Positions 32,858 to 34,116 of a DNA stretch of 34,116 nucleotides are shown in pieces (position 1 is the stretch's first letter; each line of letters opens with the position of its first letter). Position numbers and translations under genes: made by a program. Location: the NCBI GenBank assembly GCA_947575805.1, contig CANPOY010000033.1:1-34116 (forward strand), read 5' to 3'. The notes under the pieces are model-generated. The model searched no databases and was not told where the DNA came from. It worked only from the letters and a program-made list of their open reading frames with translations. The stretch comes from an uncultured Lachnospiraceae bacterium. GTDB taxonomy: Bacteria; Bacillota; Clostridia; Lachnospirales; Lachnospiraceae.

Positions 32858-33597
32858 TGCTGGAGCTAAGCGGAATTTCCAAAAAATATAAGAAGAAACC
32901 TGCCCTGAATCAGGTTTCCCTGATCCTAGACGGGGGAATCTACGGACTTCTGGGTCCCAATGGGGCCGGGAAGTCCACTCTTATGAATCTGATTACCGGA
33001 AATCTCCTGCCGGACAGCGGTACGATAAAATGGGACGGGGAGACGCTGTCATCCCTGGGGGCATCCTATCGCAGCCTGTTGGGATATGCGCCTCAGCAGC
33101 AGGGAATGTATGATGCCTTTTCCGGGAGGCGCTTCCTTTCCTATATGGCTACGCTGAAGGGAATCGCCAAAAAGGATATGGCTGCGGAAACAGAGCGGGT
33201 TCTGGCCTGTGTCAATATGACGGAAGCCGCCGACCGCCCCATCGGAACCTATTCCGGCGGTATGAAGCAAAGAATCCTGATTGCCCAGGCGGTTCTGGGA
33301 AATCCAAAGCTGATCGTACTGGATGAGCCAACCGCCGGACTTGACCCGAAGGAGCGAGTCAGAATCAGGGAAAGCATTTCCGCCCTGGCGGGGGAAAAGA
33401 CCATATTGGTGTCCACTCATGTTGTGTCGGACATAGAATCCATTGCGAAGGAAATCATATTGATTCGTGCAGGAGTAATCCTGGATCATGCCGCCGTGGG
33501 AGAGCTCTGTCATAAATATCAGGCTTCCTGCCTGGAAGAGGTGTATATGAAGCTGTTTGGGGAGGAGGAAGAACATGCGCCGGTTGATTCCCTTTGA
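32857..33597 (+). CDS. ABC transporter ATP-binding protein (ABC-2 type)
   Basis: 246 residues. Walker A is GPNGAGKST, the signature is YSGGMKQR, Walker B is LIVLDEPTAGLDP and the H-loop is STHVVSD. I choose ATG 32857, one base overlapping the preceding stop, with GGGAGGG about 11 bases upstream; a TTG at 32854 is also in frame. The 3' end overlaps the following permease gene by 23 bases. The pairing with a downstream ABC-2-like permease is typical for export or for lipid-II-antimicrobial resistance systems behind VanRS-like regulators. Confidence 0.94.
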   Translation: MLELSGISKKYKKKPALNQVSLILDGGIYGLLGPNGAGKSTLMNLITGNLLPDSGTIKWDGETLSSLGASYRSLLGYAPQQQGMYDAFSGRRFLSYMATLKGIAKKDMAAETERVLACVNMTEAADRPIGTYSGGMKQRILIAQAVLGNPKLIVLDEPTAGLDPKERVRIRESISALAGEKTILVSTHVVSDIESIAKEIILIRAGVILDHAAVGELCHKYQASCLEEVYMKLFGEEEEHAPVDSL

Positions 33598-34111
33598 GTT
33601 GCAGAAAATATGGTGCAGACGCAGTTTTCTGCTCCTGACCTGCGTCCTGCTTGCCATAAATGTTTTTTTCCTGTGGTACACAAACCTGGGGGGAGATGGA
33701 GAACCGAAGCTCTCCTCCTATAAAAAATTTCAGGCTCAAACAGGAAAAATGTCCGAGGCCCAAAAGAAAGCCTATGTGGAGGAATACAGACAAACTATAG
33801 AAGGGGTTATCCATGTAAGAAACGTTCTCGCCCTGCAGAACAGCGAAATGGGAGCTCTCTTTGTTGAAGAGGAAAGGCGGGAGCATCCGGGAGTGTTCGA
33901 GGCTTATTATGATTTGTTCGAGTCCGGAGAATATCTGCGCTATACAGATTCCCTGGAGTTGGAAGGGACTTTTGCGAACAGGCTGTACGAAGAAACAGAG
34001 AAGGTTTCCGGATATGGGGATTATCTGAAGTCCGTACAGGACAGCAGGAGCATACTGGAGGAAATGAAGTGCTATACTAAAGTTGTAACGGGAGTGGCTA
34101 ATGAGATATAA
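33575..34111 (+). CDS. ABC-2-type permease, prematurely ended after 178 residues
   Basis: Begins MRRLIPFELQKIWCRRSF with one membrane helix (LLLTCVLLAINVFFLWY), then a long extracellular domain (KMSEAQKKAYVEEYRQTI, DYLKSVQDSRSI). Relatives of this permease have about 650-700 residues with five or more further helices, but here the frame ends at TAA 34109-34111, 5 bases before the window edge. The last residues (CYTKVVTGVANEI) do not look like the family. Either a frameshift, or the edge of an inserted element near 34065-34116, has truncated it. The start at ATG 33575 follows GGAGGAGG. Confidence 0.7.
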   Translation: MRRLIPFELQKIWCRRSFLLLTCVLLAINVFFLWYTNLGGDGEPKLSSYKKFQAQTGKMSEAQKKAYVEEYRQTIEGVIHVRNVLALQNSEMGALFVEEERREHPGVFEAYYDLFESGEYLRYTDSLELEGTFANRLYEETEKVSGYGDYLKSVQDSRSILEEMKCYTKVVTGVANEI

Positions 34112-34116
34112 TAAAA

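Overview
The window looks like chromosome from a Gram-positive, strictly anaerobic, spore-forming member of Clostridia, most likely Lachnospiraceae. The evidence is a SpoIVA spore-coat ATPase, a GerA/SpoVAF-type germination protein with a forespore-type (SigG-like) promoter, an oxygen-sensitive class III ribonucleotide reductase (NrdD/NrdG), strong GGAGG-type ribosome binding sites, and moderate GC content. Almost every gene is on the + strand. I saw no rRNA, tRNA, CRISPR array or intact mobile element.

Layout. 1-1115: 3' part of a CoxE-like VWA protein cut by the window edge. 1143-1356: a decayed zinc-ribbon ORF. 1384-2631: tyrS. 2632-3122: relics, including a piece of a ParA-like ATPase. 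3197-4543: an ECF sigma factor with a fused C-terminal domain behind an ECF-type promoter. 4553-9648: a MerR regulator with a duplicated C-terminal domain, followed by a two-gene heterodimeric ABC exporter. 9649-11295: terminators and a frameshifted, internally shortened sugar-binding lipoprotein pseudogene on the - strand. 11296-11925: a gene-poor AT-rich stretch with a promoter. 11926-15111: a large soluble hybrid histidine kinase. 15164-16645: spoIVA.

16752-22605 is a purine/pyrimidine salvage operon: nucleoside phosphorylase, cytidine deaminase, MTA/SAH/adenosine-deaminase-like amidohydrolase, NCS2 purine permease, then a membrane-anchored MutS-like ATPase. 22636-23999 holds a 58-residue membrane protein, its own promoter, a WYL regulator and a strong terminator. 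24011-27621 is a deoxynucleotide module: a promoter, two NrdR boxes exactly 31 bp apart and a structured leader precede nrdD, nrdG and a dUTPase. 27633-29154 is the germination gene. 29318-34111 is a two-component system followed by a lipoprotein, an ABC ATPase and the first 178 residues of an ABC permease, which stops early just inside the window edge.

Working together: the nucleoside-salvage and nrd-dut blocks feed and balance nucleotide pools. Two sensor-type modules (sigma/MerR-ABC exporter, and VanRS-like TCS-lipoprotein-ABC) look like envelope-stress or antimicrobial responses. spoIVA and the GerA-type gene serve spore building and germination. The most useful leads are the nrdD leader (twin NrdR sites plus a long GC-rich stem), the two neighbouring regulators with fused sensor-like domains, the hairpin that buries the spoIVA Shine-Dalgarno, and several decaying genes.
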